Origin: Lewinellaceae bacterium | Lineage (GTDB): Bacteria; Bacteroidota; Bacteroidia; Chitinophagales; Saprospiraceae | Direction of reading: 5' to 3' | DNA: 64,000 nt | Assembly: GCA_016711435.1 (NCBI GenBank) | Contig: JADJSY010000011.1 | Span: forward strand, 175,533 to 239,532 | Shown: piece by piece, positions 54,208 to 63,078 of the stretch | Numbering within the stretch: the stretch's first letter is position 1 | How the letters are laid out: the number at the start of each line of letters is the position of its first letter | Position numbers and translations under genes: made by a program | Notes under the pieces: generated by a model | Told to the model about the DNA's origin: nothing | Databases searched by the model: none | What the model saw: the letters and a program-made list of their open reading frames with translations, nothing else

Positions 54208-57200
54208 TTATCCTCCGATCAACACAAATCCCGCCCAGTAAAACGGCTTCGGGTGCTTCTTTTTTACGGCTAACTGGGCGGCCCGAAAGGCTTCCGCTTT
54301 GCCCGTGCCGCCCAGCCATTTTTCATAAAATATGGTCATAAATTCGCGCCCTACCTTGTCGTCCACATCCCAGAGAGAGAGCAGCACGGCCTGCGCTCCG
54401 GCGATGCGCAAGGCCCGCTGGAGGCCATAAACGCCTTCGCCGTTCTGTATTTTTCCCTGGGCGGTTTGGCAGGCAGAGAGCACAACTAATTCGGTGCCTT
54501 CGAGTTGCAGATTTTGCGCCTCATAAGCGGTCAGGATACCATCTTCTTTGCCGACAGGTTGATGATTCAGGGTATTTTGTGCGCCTGCAAAAAATACCAT
54601 CGAGCGCAGCATCGGGTTGCTTTCCAGCAGGGGGCGCGACAGTCCGGCGGCTCCGCTACGCACATTGGACAGGAAATAACCATGCGTGGCTAAGTGTAAA
54701 ATGCCGGGATTTTTCAGCGCTTTCAGGGTATCTTCATTGGCCGTCAAACCTGTGACGAGGGTTGTTCGCCAGCCTTTTTTACGCAGGAGCGCATCCAGTT
54801 CCTGTACTTCCTGCTGGCTGCCGGGTAACGAGGAGAGGTTGATGCCCCGCACATCGTCTGCATTGCGCAAAATACTTTCGAAGGGGCCGAATGCTGTCAG
54901 GGAGTCGGGCGTTTCGGAAACAGCGCGCAGGGTTGCTGCCGCTGTATCTCCATCTTTTTTGAGTAAAAATGCGGGGTTTCCTGCCAGAAAAGCCGTTTTG
55001 CCGGCAAGGTTTTCAGTCCCCTGCGCATCATTTTTTGTATCGATATCCTTCAGGGAAAAAACATTCCGTACGTCATAGCGGTCGGCTACATATTGTCCGT
55101 CGGGCAACTGGATAGCGCCTATATTGATTTTGAAAAAAGCGCCGTCAGCAGCAACATAGAGCCGTGAAATATCTTTCAGGTAAGGTTCCAGGTTTTTCCA
55201 GAAAGCCTGGTACAACTGGCCGGTTTGGCCTTTTCCGCCGGGTACGGCGCATTCGGCGAGGTATTTTTCCAGCATCATCTGGTCGAGGCGCTCCGCATCC
55301 TCGATGAAAATGACTGCGGGGCGTTCGCGCATTTCGGGCCGTATGATAAATACGGCATACTGTAAGGAGTCGGAGGGGTCGAGGTGGGTTTCCTTAAATC
55401 GGGCGATTTCGAGGGCGGCTTCACCGGGGCGGAGTTGGTCTCGTACGTCTGTCCAGACAAAGGGTTTACGCAGGTTTTCGGAAGCCAGAGCGCTGCTGCT
55501 TCGGGAAATGACTTTTTCCAAAGAGTCTGCACGGGATTCGAGTGCTGCAATATTGATATTTTGTTTTTCGAGATTGGTTTTGGGTTGCGTGTAGCACCAG
55601 GCCAGGCGTTCGCGGGTGTCTTTCCAGGCTGAAAAAATGGGAGCAAGCGTTGTGTCAGCCTGAATATTCTCCCGGATTTTTTGAGCGGTAAAGAGAAGCA
55701 GCGACTTGGTAAAAAGTTGAAAATCCAGCGCTAGTGATATAAAACCCGCTTGTCGTATGTCCTTATTCCGGCATTGAGTGAGCATCCAGTTATTCATGCT
55801 CCTCAACTGGTTGAAGCGGTTGAGGCGCTGGTAATCGTTGAGGAGCAGCAGGTCGCTGGAGATTAATTCTCGTCGGGTGTTTACAAGACGGGTATACTCT
55901 TGCAAGGCGAGCGAAGTGTTACCCTGGAGCAGATGTAGTTGTGCCCGGTGAAACTGCAATTTTAAGAATTGACTATTTTTTGAACCTGCTTTCGCTTCAA
56001 AATCATCGAATAAAGCGAGTATTCGTTGGGCGTCTTCCAGTCTTCCTAATTTCAGATAATCCGCTGCCAATAAAAGACCGGGATCTGCATTATGTCCCCC
56101 ATCTGCCTGTCCGCTCGATGTTTGCACTATATTAAATGCTTTTTCCCGCAGTGCGAGTGAGCTGTCGGCATTTTCCGTGCATTGTGCCAGTAGATTATAA
56201 AAGGTTGCCATCCGCAACTCTATATATTTCCCGCCGGCCTGCAAGGTGTCCAGAATGGCTTGGGCCACGATTTTTGCCTCGTTTTTTTTTCCCGAATCGA
56301 GCAATAGGGTGATTCGGTTGGTTTTATTTTCTATGGTTTCAAAATGTGCTCCACCCAGGTTTTTGGTAAAAATGGGGTCTTGTAAGGTGGTCAGATGCAA
56401 GGCTTCATCTATTTTGCCGAGTTGCTGATCGATACAAGTCATCACGCACAAGGCCCTGGCATATTCCAGCGTATTGGCGCCTCGTTTTTTTTCAATCAGT
56501 TTTATCAATTTATTCAAAAAAGGTTCCGCCCTTTGCAGCTCCCCTTTTTTCATAAGCAATATAGCGTACTGCCTTTGTCTGCCGAGGACCACTTCGCCGT
56601 CGTGCGGGTAGAATTGTGAAATAATGTGAAACGATTTTTCAAGCCATTTTTCAGCTTGTGAGTAATTGCCCTGTGCATCCGATATTTGATACAGGCCGCT
56701 GTATATCCGGGCAAGAAGTGGCCCTTCGCCCAGTTTATTGGTGTTACAATGCGCAAGCGCTTCCTGGTACAAAGCATACGACTCCTGTACCAATCCCTGG
56801 TTAAAACGCAAATCTGCCAGGTTTTGGATGCAGCCGTTATAAGCTCTTCCTTTATCCATACGATGTTTTTTAAAGGATAACAGCGCATCTTGAAGGATGG
56901 AATCGGCTTCCTGGTATTTTCCCAGCGATGTTTTAACACTACCAAGCCCCGACTTAATAGCGTCATAATCAACTGAATCGGAAGGCATTATTACAAGCGC
57001 CTCCTGTAAAACAGTTTCAGAATTACGGAATTGCAAAGTGGACTTGTAGCAACTCGCCAGGTCCATAATACGCCGGGCAACACGGGCCGAATCTGCTTTG
57101 GCGATGCCTGTCTGATACATGGAAGATTTCCATTTTTCCCCTGTCTTAATGGCATTCGGGTAATCCTTTTTTTTGAATAACGCAGTGAATTCCTGGGCGA

Positions 57201-57279
57201 GCTGAGCTGTTTCAGATTGAGCCGACAATAAAGGCATGCAGCATACAACAAAGAGAAAAGTCAAATAAATGGATTTCAT
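54208..57279 (-). CDS. Exported TPR-CHAT protease-like protein
   Basis: 1023 residues. Signal peptide MKSIYLTFLFVVCCMPLLSA (1-20). Residues about 30-560 are TPR helical pairs (YQEADSILQDALLSFKKH, YSQAEKWLEKSFHIISQFYP, LEDAQRILALFDDFEAKAG). From about 700 is a CHAT domain (caspase-like clan CD protease fold) with the catalytic pair in LHLATHGYF (His866) and VVLSACQTAQG (Cys937), followed by GVYGLQRALRIAGAQAVLLSLWDVDD. Bacterial TPR-CHAT proteins of this layout are predicted proteases or signalling switches; being exported, this one would act in the periplasm or outside. It lies downstream of the sigma/TPR pair, same strand. No gasdermin, nuclease or other toxin partner is adjacent. Confidence 0.9.
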   Translation of the reverse strand: MKSIYLTFLFVVCCMPLLSAQSETAQLAQEFTALFKKKDYPNAIKTGEKWKSSMYQTGIAKADSARVARRIMDLASCYKSTLQFRNSETVLQEALVIMPSDSVDYDAIKSGLGSVKTSLGKYQEADSILQDALLSFKKHRMDKGRAYNGCIQNLADLRFNQGLVQESYALYQEALAHCNTNKLGEGPLLARIYSGLYQISDAQGNYSQAEKWLEKSFHIISQFYPHDGEVVLGRQRQYAILLMKKGELQRAEPFLNKLIKLIEKKRGANTLEYARALCVMTCIDQQLGKIDEALHLTTLQDPIFTKNLGGAHFETIENKTNRITLLLDSGKKNEAKIVAQAILDTLQAGGKYIELRMATFYNLLAQCTENADSSLALREKAFNIVQTSSGQADGGHNADPGLLLAADYLKLGRLEDAQRILALFDDFEAKAGSKNSQFLKLQFHRAQLHLLQGNTSLALQEYTRLVNTRRELISSDLLLLNDYQRLNRFNQLRSMNNWMLTQCRNKDIRQAGFISLALDFQLFTKSLLLFTAQKIRENIQADTTLAPIFSAWKDTRERLAWCYTQPKTNLEKQNINIAALESRADSLEKVISRSSSALASENLRKPFVWTDVRDQLRPGEAALEIARFKETHLDPSDSLQYAVFIIRPEMRERPAVIFIEDAERLDQMMLEKYLAECAVPGGKGQTGQLYQAFWKNLEPYLKDISRLYVAADGAFFKINIGAIQLPDGQYVADRYDVRNVFSLKDIDTKNDAQGTENLAGKTAFLAGNPAFLLKKDGDTAAATLRAVSETPDSLTAFGPFESILRNADDVRGINLSSLPGSQQEVQELDALLRKKGWRTTLVTGLTANEDTLKALKNPGILHLATHGYFLSNVRSGAAGLSRPLLESNPMLRSMVFFAGAQNTLNHQPVGKEDGILTAYEAQNLQLEGTELVVLSACQTAQGKIQNGEGVYGLQRALRIAGAQAVLLSLWDVDDKVGREFMTIFYEKWLGGTGKAEAFRAAQLAVKKKHPKPFYWAGFVLIGG

Positions 57280-57309
57280 ATTTGGCAGTTAAGTAGTTAT
57301 CCGTTATTA

Positions 57310-57423
57310 ATGCGAATCATGGGTGCAGGGGGGGGGGGGGGGGGGTGGTTATTGCTCTGCGTGTTTATCCCTCAAAGTCCATAGTTTTGCTGCGGCAGTC
57401 TTTTTAACCCATGATTCCGAGTA
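57310..57423. mobile_element. 114-bp insertion with 11-bp inverted ends and an 18-G run, inside a GTTATTA tract
   Basis: The tract GTTAAGTAGTTATCCGTTAT, seen unbroken at 40788, is interrupted after GTTATTA (57309) and resumes at GTTATTGGTTATC (57424). The intervening 114 bp start and end with GAATCATGGGT (57314-57324) and ACCCATGATTC (57407-57417). Inside is a run of 18 G (57328-57345). It may be a MITE-like insertion, or a local assembly artefact around the G run. Confidence 0.5.
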
Positions 57424-57445
57424 GTTATTGGTTATCAACATTTGT

Positions 57446-57479
57446 GGGGGGGGGAGGGGGGTTTTGGGGGGGGGGGTGG
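57446..57479. other. G-run cluster (9, 6 and 11 G) with quadruplex potential
   Basis: Runs of 9 G (57446-57454), 6 G (57456-57461) and 11 G (57466-57476), separated by one A and four T, then TGG. Together with the 18-G run at 57328 it could form G-quadruplexes on the plus strand. It lies 5' of the CHAT gene (minus) and 3' of the TPR gene. The rest of 57480-57581 has no recognisable feature. Confidence 0.7.
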
Positions 57480-57581
57480 CCAATATCTCGGGGCGTTGCC
57501 CCTTTTGTTGGCCGGTTCCGGGGATGCGAAGCCTCTCGTAAATGTCTTACATTAGAAACTGCTGCGATTTTACCCTTTTAC

Positions 57582-58316
57582 TCAGTTGCGTAACGCTTCT
57601 ACAGCCAGGCCGGCTTCCTTTTGGCGGTGGTGCTTCGGGTTTTTCGCTATTTTTTCAAACAATGCCAGGGCTTCATCCGCTTTTCCCTCTTCCAGCAAGG
57701 CGATGCCCAAAAGCCAGACTCCTTCCGGATCATCGGGGTAGGCATTAAAAATTTCGACTTTGGCTTCGATCGGTTTGTTGTCGCGCAACAGTTGAACGAT
57801 TTTCCCCCAGCCAAACCTTTTATCAAAATTTTCTTCGCGGTAAAGAATGTCATTGTTTACCGTTATCCTCAGCAAAATCTGTATCAAGCGGGTCGTCATC
57901 GTATCCAGATCAGGTTGTACACTGCGTACCAGCGGTTGTTCAGCCTGCTCGCGCGATGTGCGTGGGCGCTCGGCGATGGATTGTTTTTTGGGTTGATCCG
58001 GCGTTTGTTGCGGTGGGGTTTCCTGTTGTTGCAGTGGCGGCGTCTGCTCTATTTGCCGCTGCGGATCAGCCGGTGGCTGCGCAGGTTTTTCTTTGTTCCA
58101 AAAAAACAAAAAAGCCGCGCCTACCATGAAGACAAGCGTAGCAATTCCTATAATTCGGCTCCAGAACGTTCGTCGAAGCAAGGCTTTGCGCTCGGCGGCT
58201 ACCTGTGCCACCTTGCGCTCCAGCCGCAAACCGCTCAACCCCAAACGAACCTGTTCGGCTGCGGCGCGTTCTTCCTCTTCCGCGTCGTCGTTCAGATATT
58301 GTTTGAAATCTTCCAT
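57582..58316 (-). CDS. Membrane TPR protein, second sigma-partner paralogue
   Basis: 244 residues. An N-terminal acidic and Arg-rich helix (EDFKQYLNDDAEEEERAAAEQ), one membrane helix (IIGIATLVFMVGAAFLFFW, about 54-72), a long low-complexity Gln/Pro linker (QRQIEQTPPLQQQETPPQQT) and a TPR-like C-terminal domain (GKIVQLLRDNKPIEAKVEIFNAYPDDPEGVWLLGIALLEEGKADEALALFEKIA). The order is the same as in the protein at 37643, as is the position right after a sigma gene. Likely a membrane anchor or regulator for that sigma factor. The repaired sigma reading frame would overlap its start by about 25 bases. Confidence 0.8.
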   Translation of the reverse strand: MEDFKQYLNDDAEEEERAAAEQVRLGLSGLRLERKVAQVAAERKALLRRTFWSRIIGIATLVFMVGAAFLFFWNKEKPAQPPADPQRQIEQTPPLQQQETPPQQTPDQPKKQSIAERPRTSREQAEQPLVRSVQPDLDTMTTRLIQILLRITVNNDILYREENFDKRFGWGKIVQLLRDNKPIEAKVEIFNAYPDDPEGVWLLGIALLEEGKADEALALFEKIAKNPKHHRQKEAGLAVEALRN

Positions 58317-58391
58317 TGCTGGGCCAGTTGGATCAGTTTTTTCATGCAGGTGCTGCGTTTCATTTAAGCGAATCGACAGTCGTGTACTTCG

Positions 58392-58898
58392 TCATTTTTG
58401 GCTCACCACCTCTTCGTCGCTATAACCTTCAATATGGTGGAGCCGTATCACTTGTTCGCAAGGCCCTCCCATGTAAGTCAGTAAATGCCGGATGGTCTCG
58501 GTCGCTTCATGTGCCCGGCCTTTAACTTCCAGGTCGGGATCGGGTATATCGTGGTGGTTTTCAAGGGTTTCCGGGGTGTTTTTGTGCGAACGCATGGCCG
58601 ACATGGCGAGCCTTCGCGCGATTTCAATCAGGTAGGTCGATGGAGCATAATTTTGAAATTGATAACTGCCGGCCTCAATTTTTCGCAAAAAAATCAGGGT
58701 GCTTTGGTTCAGGATGTCGTCCGCCATTTCTGAAGGCAGGCCGTATTGGCGGATCAGTTTTTTTACCGGATAGATAGCCTTGGTTTGCACGCATAATATG
58801 GCTGAATTTTCCAAACGTTGAAGCCCCACGAACAGTCGTTCGTGGGTGTCATATTGTTGAAAAGGGTTGGTTGGGAAAAACCAATCTCTGATGCGCAT
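58392..58898 (-). CDS. ECF-type sigma factor, C-terminus shifted by two apparent indels
   Basis: 168 codons to a stop at 58392. Region 2 is visible in YGLPSEMADDILNQSTLIFLRKIEAG and YLIEIARRLAMSAMRSHKN, and the start of region 4 in EQVIRLHHIEGYSDEEVVSQK. The usual end of region 4 is missing in frame, but adding one A at the A5 run (58395-58399) and one base near 58370 gives MTKYTTVDSLK then KRSTCMKKLIQLAQQW, a normal family ending with a stop at about 58292. So the gene is probably intact in nature, or very recently broken. First gene of a sigma, TPR, CHAT series. Confidence 0.78.
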   Translation of the reverse strand: MRIRDWFFPTNPFQQYDTHERLFVGLQRLENSAILCVQTKAIYPVKKLIRQYGLPSEMADDILNQSTLIFLRKIEAGSYQFQNYAPSTYLIEIARRLAMSAMRSHKNTPETLENHHDIPDPDLEVKGRAHEATETIRHLLTYMGGPCEQVIRLHHIEGYSDEEVVSQK

Positions 58899-59041
58899 AG
58901 TGTCTTCTCCCGTAGCTTAATGGCAGTACGTAGGGTAAAGGTAAGCGGCAGTGTATAAACTCATCCCGTTAATTAACCAAAATCATTGATCCGCAGGTGG
59001 TAAAACGGCACTTTTGTAGCAACTTAACACTAAGAAGCAAT

Positions 59042-59512
59042 ATGAACTACGCAGCTCTTCCCAAACCTTTCCCGCTTTACATCCTCTTACTGCTCCTGCT
59101 GGGTCTCAGCGCAGGCGGCATTTTCGGCGGCTTTATGCTGACGGACGACCCTACGGGCAATGGATTACAAATGCCGCTGGATGCGCTGGAAGGTACGCCG
59201 TTTCGGGATTACCTGATACCGGGTGTCATTTTGCTGTTTTTCAATGGCTTATTTCCGCTTCTAATCGCTTACGGATTGATCCTGCAACCCGAATGGCGCT
59301 GGCCCGAAGCGCTCAACATCTATCCTGACAGGCACTGGGCCTGGACTTTTTCACTCTACTGCGGCATTACGCTGGCTATCTGGATCAACGTGCAGATGCT
59401 GTTGTTAGGCCCGCCTTACAGCCCTTTGCAGGCAGTGTATAGTTTATGGGCGACGGCAATCATCATTTTTACCATGTGGCCGGGGGTGATGCGGTATTAC
59501 TTGCGTCCGTAA
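59042..59512 (+). CDS. Small four-helix membrane protein of unknown function
   Basis: 156 residues from the ATG at 59042 (MNYAALPKPFPLYILLLLLLG); 15 upstream codons are in frame but unlikely. Four membrane helices (about 10-30, 58-80, 98-120, 128-150) with short loops (EGTPFRDYLIPG, QPEWRWPEALNIYPDRHW). No residues suggest transport or catalysis. Similar short hypothetical membrane proteins are common in many bacteria. It is divergent from the sigma gene at 58392. Confidence 0.78.
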   Translation: MNYAALPKPFPLYILLLLLLGLSAGGIFGGFMLTDDPTGNGLQMPLDALEGTPFRDYLIPGVILLFFNGLFPLLIAYGLILQPEWRWPEALNIYPDRHWAWTFSLYCGITLAIWINVQMLLLGPPYSPLQAVYSLWATAIIIFTMWPGVMRYYLRP

Positions 59513-59727
59513 TGCTACGCCCTGGGTGTCTGGGATACTCTGATGCCTTTTTACATTTTTATCGCTACGGGCGGCTTTTTATTTCTTTTGATTTTTCTTA
59601 AAAATCTGGAGGAAAAATAATTAGGAGCGATACGTTGATGGTTTGTAATCGTACCGCAATTTTCATGAGGCGTCTCATCAACCTGATAGGCCGCCTTTTG
59701 CCCTCCATTGCATATCCTCTGCCTGTA
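59513..59727. other. Gene-free stretch without recognisable content
   Basis: About 215 bases after the membrane protein gene. AT-rich start, with a T-rich TTTTTATTTCTTTTGATTTT region near 59578. I see no open frame with coding character, no hairpin that stands out and no heptad tract. Confidence 0.5.
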
Positions 59728-59900
59728 AACAACTCATATTGTGGTGTACTCTACGGTGTACGCTACTTTTGTCATCCTGACGGGATCCGTCCACTCTACG
59801 TAAGGTAAACTGAGTGTAAAACGCCCCGTAGAGTGGACGGATCCCGTCAGGATGACAAAAGTAGCGTACACCGTAGAGTACACCCAATATGGGTTGTTTG
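59728..59900. repeat. Long inverted repeat, 57-bp perfect inner arms
   Basis: The arms 59744-59800 and 59827-59883 are exact inverses (starting GTGTACTCTACGGTGTACGC, and containing GACGGGATCCGTCCACTCTA), with imperfect extension on both sides (CAACTCATATTG and CAATATGGGTTG). The loop is about 26 bases. It is unlike the heptad elements in sequence. It lies between codirectional genes and has a MITE-like form. Bases 59901-59992 include a worn REP-like head (GTGCGAGGGCCTTACGCCCC, 59936-59960). Confidence 0.72.
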
Positions 59901-59992
59901 ATTGTAATTTTGGCATAAAAAATCACAAATATTGCGGTGCGAGGGCCTTACGCCCCCCATGCAGAACGCGTGTTATAACACTTCGGAAATTT

Positions 59993-62652
59993 ATGAACAA
60001 AACAATATTCCTTTTCGCGCTCGCAGTGCTATCCGCCTGCCAAACTCCCCAAAAAACACCCCTGTACCAGTCAGATGCATTTTCGGTTTATCCTGCCAAA
60101 GTATCCCAGGGCATGCATGAAGCAAGGGTTATTTCACCCACACAGATACAGTCTAATTACCAAAGCCCAGCAAACGCGACTTTTCCCAGATTAGTCACGT
60201 TCAAATGCAGTATCAACGAAAAAGACAACGAGCTGCCACCGGGCAAAGACCACTGGGTGTTGATCGGCGATGAACACGAGTCGCCGGTGATCGTATTCGG
60301 CGCGCCCGTGCCGCCGCAGCCGCCCAAACCGGCCACTTTTTGCCCGTCAATTACGAATACACTTTTCGGTTCGATATGACGCCGGTAATCCGGGAGTTTA
60401 ATGAAAAAGGGTACTACCAGGCATTCGACGGGACGCTGGTGGCAAAAGCCGATTTTAAAGGTTTTTATGTGGCAGGCGGCGCCGAACCGCTGAGTTGGGA
60501 TTTTGTCAATTTAGACAACAAGGGTTTGAAATTAAAAGACAGCGGGAAGGACAACATCTACACCCTGACCCTGTGGCTCAATCCGTACGACGCCAGCGTG
60601 TCGAATGAAAAAACCTGGACGCTCGGCACGGATATTTCCAAAAGAGCGCAGTACCATTCCGACCAGCCTATTGTAGATGCCTTATTCAATCTCTCGCTCG
60701 AAGAAGCCACCAAAAATATCGAACAAGACAGCACGTTCCGCACCGGCGCCAAGTGGAGTGGGGTGTGGACACGCGATGTGAGTTACAGCACCCTGCTGGC
60801 TTTTGCTTTCCACGAACCGGAAGTAGCCAAAACCAGTCTGCGGAAAAAAGTCAAACGCGATCGCATCATTCAGGATACCGGTTCGGGCGGCGCCTGGCCG
60901 GTGTCGTCGGATCGCACGACCTGGGCCTTGGCTGCCTGGGAAATTTACAAGGCTACGGGCGACCGGAACTGGCTCGTCGAATCGTACAACATTATCAAAA
61001 ACTCGGTGGAAGACGACGAAAAAACCATTTTCGACCCACTGACAGGTATGTACTCCGGGGAATCTTCCTTTTTGGACTGGCGCGAACAAACCTACCCCAA
61101 GTGGATGTCGAACATGGACATTTATGTTTCTCAAAACCTGGGAACCAATGTCGTGCATTACCAGACCCACCGGATTCTGGCTGAAATGGCTAAGATTTTG
61201 GGAGAACCGCATCAGTTGTTTACGTATAAAGCCGAAATGATCAAGGCAGGTATCAATAAATATCTTTGGATGTCCGACAAGGGTTACTACGCGCAATTTC
61301 TGTACGGCAGACCTTATCTGACGGTTTCGCCGCGTTTTGAAGCGCTGGGTGAGGCGCTGGCCGTTTTGTTCGACGTGGCAGACCCGGACAGGGCAAAAAC
61401 CATTTTGTCCAAATCGCCGGTGACCGATTTTGGCGTGACCTGTATCTATCCGCAAATTCCCGGTATCCCGCCCTACCACAACGACGCCATCTGGCCTTTT
61501 GTACAATCCTACTGGAACCTCGCAGCGGCCAAGGCGGGCAACGAACAGGTTTTGAACCACGGATTGGCGTCCATTTACCGCGCCGGCGCGCTGTTTCTGA
61601 CCAATTATGAAAATTTCGTAGCGGGCACCGGCGATTTTGACGGCACGGAAATCAACTCCGACCGGATGCTTTGGAGCATGGCCGGCAACCTGGCTATGGT
61701 ACACCGGGTTTTTATGGGCATGTCGTTTGAAGCCGACGGTATTCGTTTTCAGCCTGTCGTGCCGAAGACCTATCCGGGCAAAAAGACCCTGAGCCATTTT
61801 CGTTACAGAAATGCCGATTTAAACATTTCTGTAAACGGTTTCGGCAATCAAATCAAAGTCATTTTACTGGATGGAAGGCCGCTCAAAAACGCTTTTTTGC
61901 CTGCCTCCACCGCCGGTTCGCATGTGATTGAAATAGAAATGCAAAACAATGATTTTTCACAACAGCCCATCCATCTGGTACCGAATCTTTTCAGCCTTCC
62001 CAACCCCCAGGCCGTACGGGCCGGTAATATGTTGAAATGGGAGCCCGTGGAAGGCGCCGTGCATTACAGGATTTATAAAAACGGGCAGTTTGTAGAAAAA
62101 ACAAGCGCGACACAATGGGAAATAAAGCCGGTCGCACAGCAATTCAGCGAATACAAGGTGACTGCGGTGGATCAGCCCGGCAACGAATCTTTCAGCAGCG
62201 AGCCGGTTGTTTTTACAGGCGATGCTGCGGTCAGAATATTTGAAATGGAGGCCTTCGCTCCCGCATCCAAATTGCCGTACAGCAATTTCTCCGGCAGTGG
62301 TTTTGTGGAAATCAGCCTGGACAAAAACAGGCGCATCGACTGCCGTATTACAGCAGAAGAAGCGGGAGAATATTTCATTCAGGCGCACTATTCCAATGGC
62401 AGCGGCCCCTGGAATACGGACAATAAATGCGCCATCCGTAGCCTGACGGTCAACGGTACGTTTGTCGGCGTACTGGTATTCCCGCAACGTGGCAAAGACG
62501 AATGGTCCGACTGGGGTTTTTCCAACAGCCGCAGCGTTACGCTCCGGAAAGGGGAAAATGCCGTGTCGCTTTCCTTTGAAGACTGGAACAACAACATGAA
62601 TGTCGAGGTTAATACGGCGATGCTGGATTATTTGAGCGTGGTGCGGAAGTGA
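59993..62652 (+). CDS. Lipoprotein (alpha/alpha)6 glycosidase, frameshifted near codon 115
   Basis: Starts at the ATG at 59993 with a lipoprotein signal (MNKTIFLFALAVLSAC, Cys16). A T5 run at 60337-60341 breaks the frame; T6 would join PKPATF to LPVNYEYTFRFD and continue to 62652, about 886 residues. After an N-terminal beta domain comes a six-hairpin barrel resembling amylo-alpha-1,6-glucosidase/GH63-type enzymes: WSGVWTRDVSYSTLL, IIQDTGSGGAWPVSSDRTTWALAAWE, GESSFLDWREQTYPKWM, PPYHNDAIWPFVQSYWN and the acidic GTGDFDGTEINSD, holding the likely acid/base residues. A C-terminal fibronectin-like domain and a jelly-roll carbohydrate-binding domain follow (from about 690). Likely acts on an oligosaccharide at the cell surface; substrate unknown. 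Confidence 0.82.
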
Positions 62653-62774
62653 ACCGTACCGGCTGCTTTAGCTGCCGAGGGGCCAGGGCAAACGCATCAA
62701 AACTGTTGATTCTTAATGGCTACTTTATGGTAAAAGAAAGGTGCGGTTCGGTACATAAAGTAGCCAAAAAAGAA

Positions 62775-62894
62775 GTGCGGGGTCGTAAGACCCGCGCACG
62801 GCGGTGACGCTTGGCCAGTGATACAGCAAATGATCCGTCTGATTATCTGCTATAGCTTAAGTAGATGCCGTGCGTGGGTCTTACGACCCCGCAC
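62775..62894. repeat. REP doublet 1 (REPIN-like)
   Basis: Head GTGCGGGGTCGTAAGACCC followed by GCGCACGGCGGTGACGC (62775-62810); inverse GCCGTGCGTGGGTCTTACGA and CCCCGCAC (62867-62894). The spacer is about 56 bases. It lies 123 bases after the stop of the glycosidase gene. Bases 62653-62774 have no other feature. Confidence 0.85.
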
Positions 62895-62952
62895 TTTTTT
62901 ATCGGTGCATTCTCAGAAAATCAAGGTGAATAAAAAAGGAAAGAGAAAAAAG

Positions 62953-63075
62953 GTGCGGGGTCGTAAGACCCGCGCACGGCGGTAACCTTCAGCTTAACAA
63001 CACACAAAAGTGATTGATTGTCACTAATTCCTGGACCAAACGTTACCGCCGTGCGAGGGTCTTACGACCCCGCAC
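62953..63075. repeat. REP doublet 2, next to the transposase 3' end
   Basis: Head 62953-62986 (GTGCGGGGTCGTAAGACCC, CGCGCACGGCGGTAAC) and inverse 63041-63075 (CGTTACCGCCGTGCG, AGGGTCTTACGACCCCGCAC). It ends four bases before the TAG of the transposase gene, whose last codons (SAGL) read AGTGCGGGGTTG, a partial further head. Confidence 0.87.
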
Positions 63076-63078
63076 TTA

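Noticed and set aside
54208..57279. CHAT gene considered as an antiphage defence system
   Set aside because: The protein carries a signal peptide and no gasdermin, nuclease or RNA-guided effector gene is adjacent.
2555..57440. Heptad tracts considered as CRISPR arrays
   Set aside because: There are no constant repeats of 24-40 bp with unique spacers, and no cas gene in the window.
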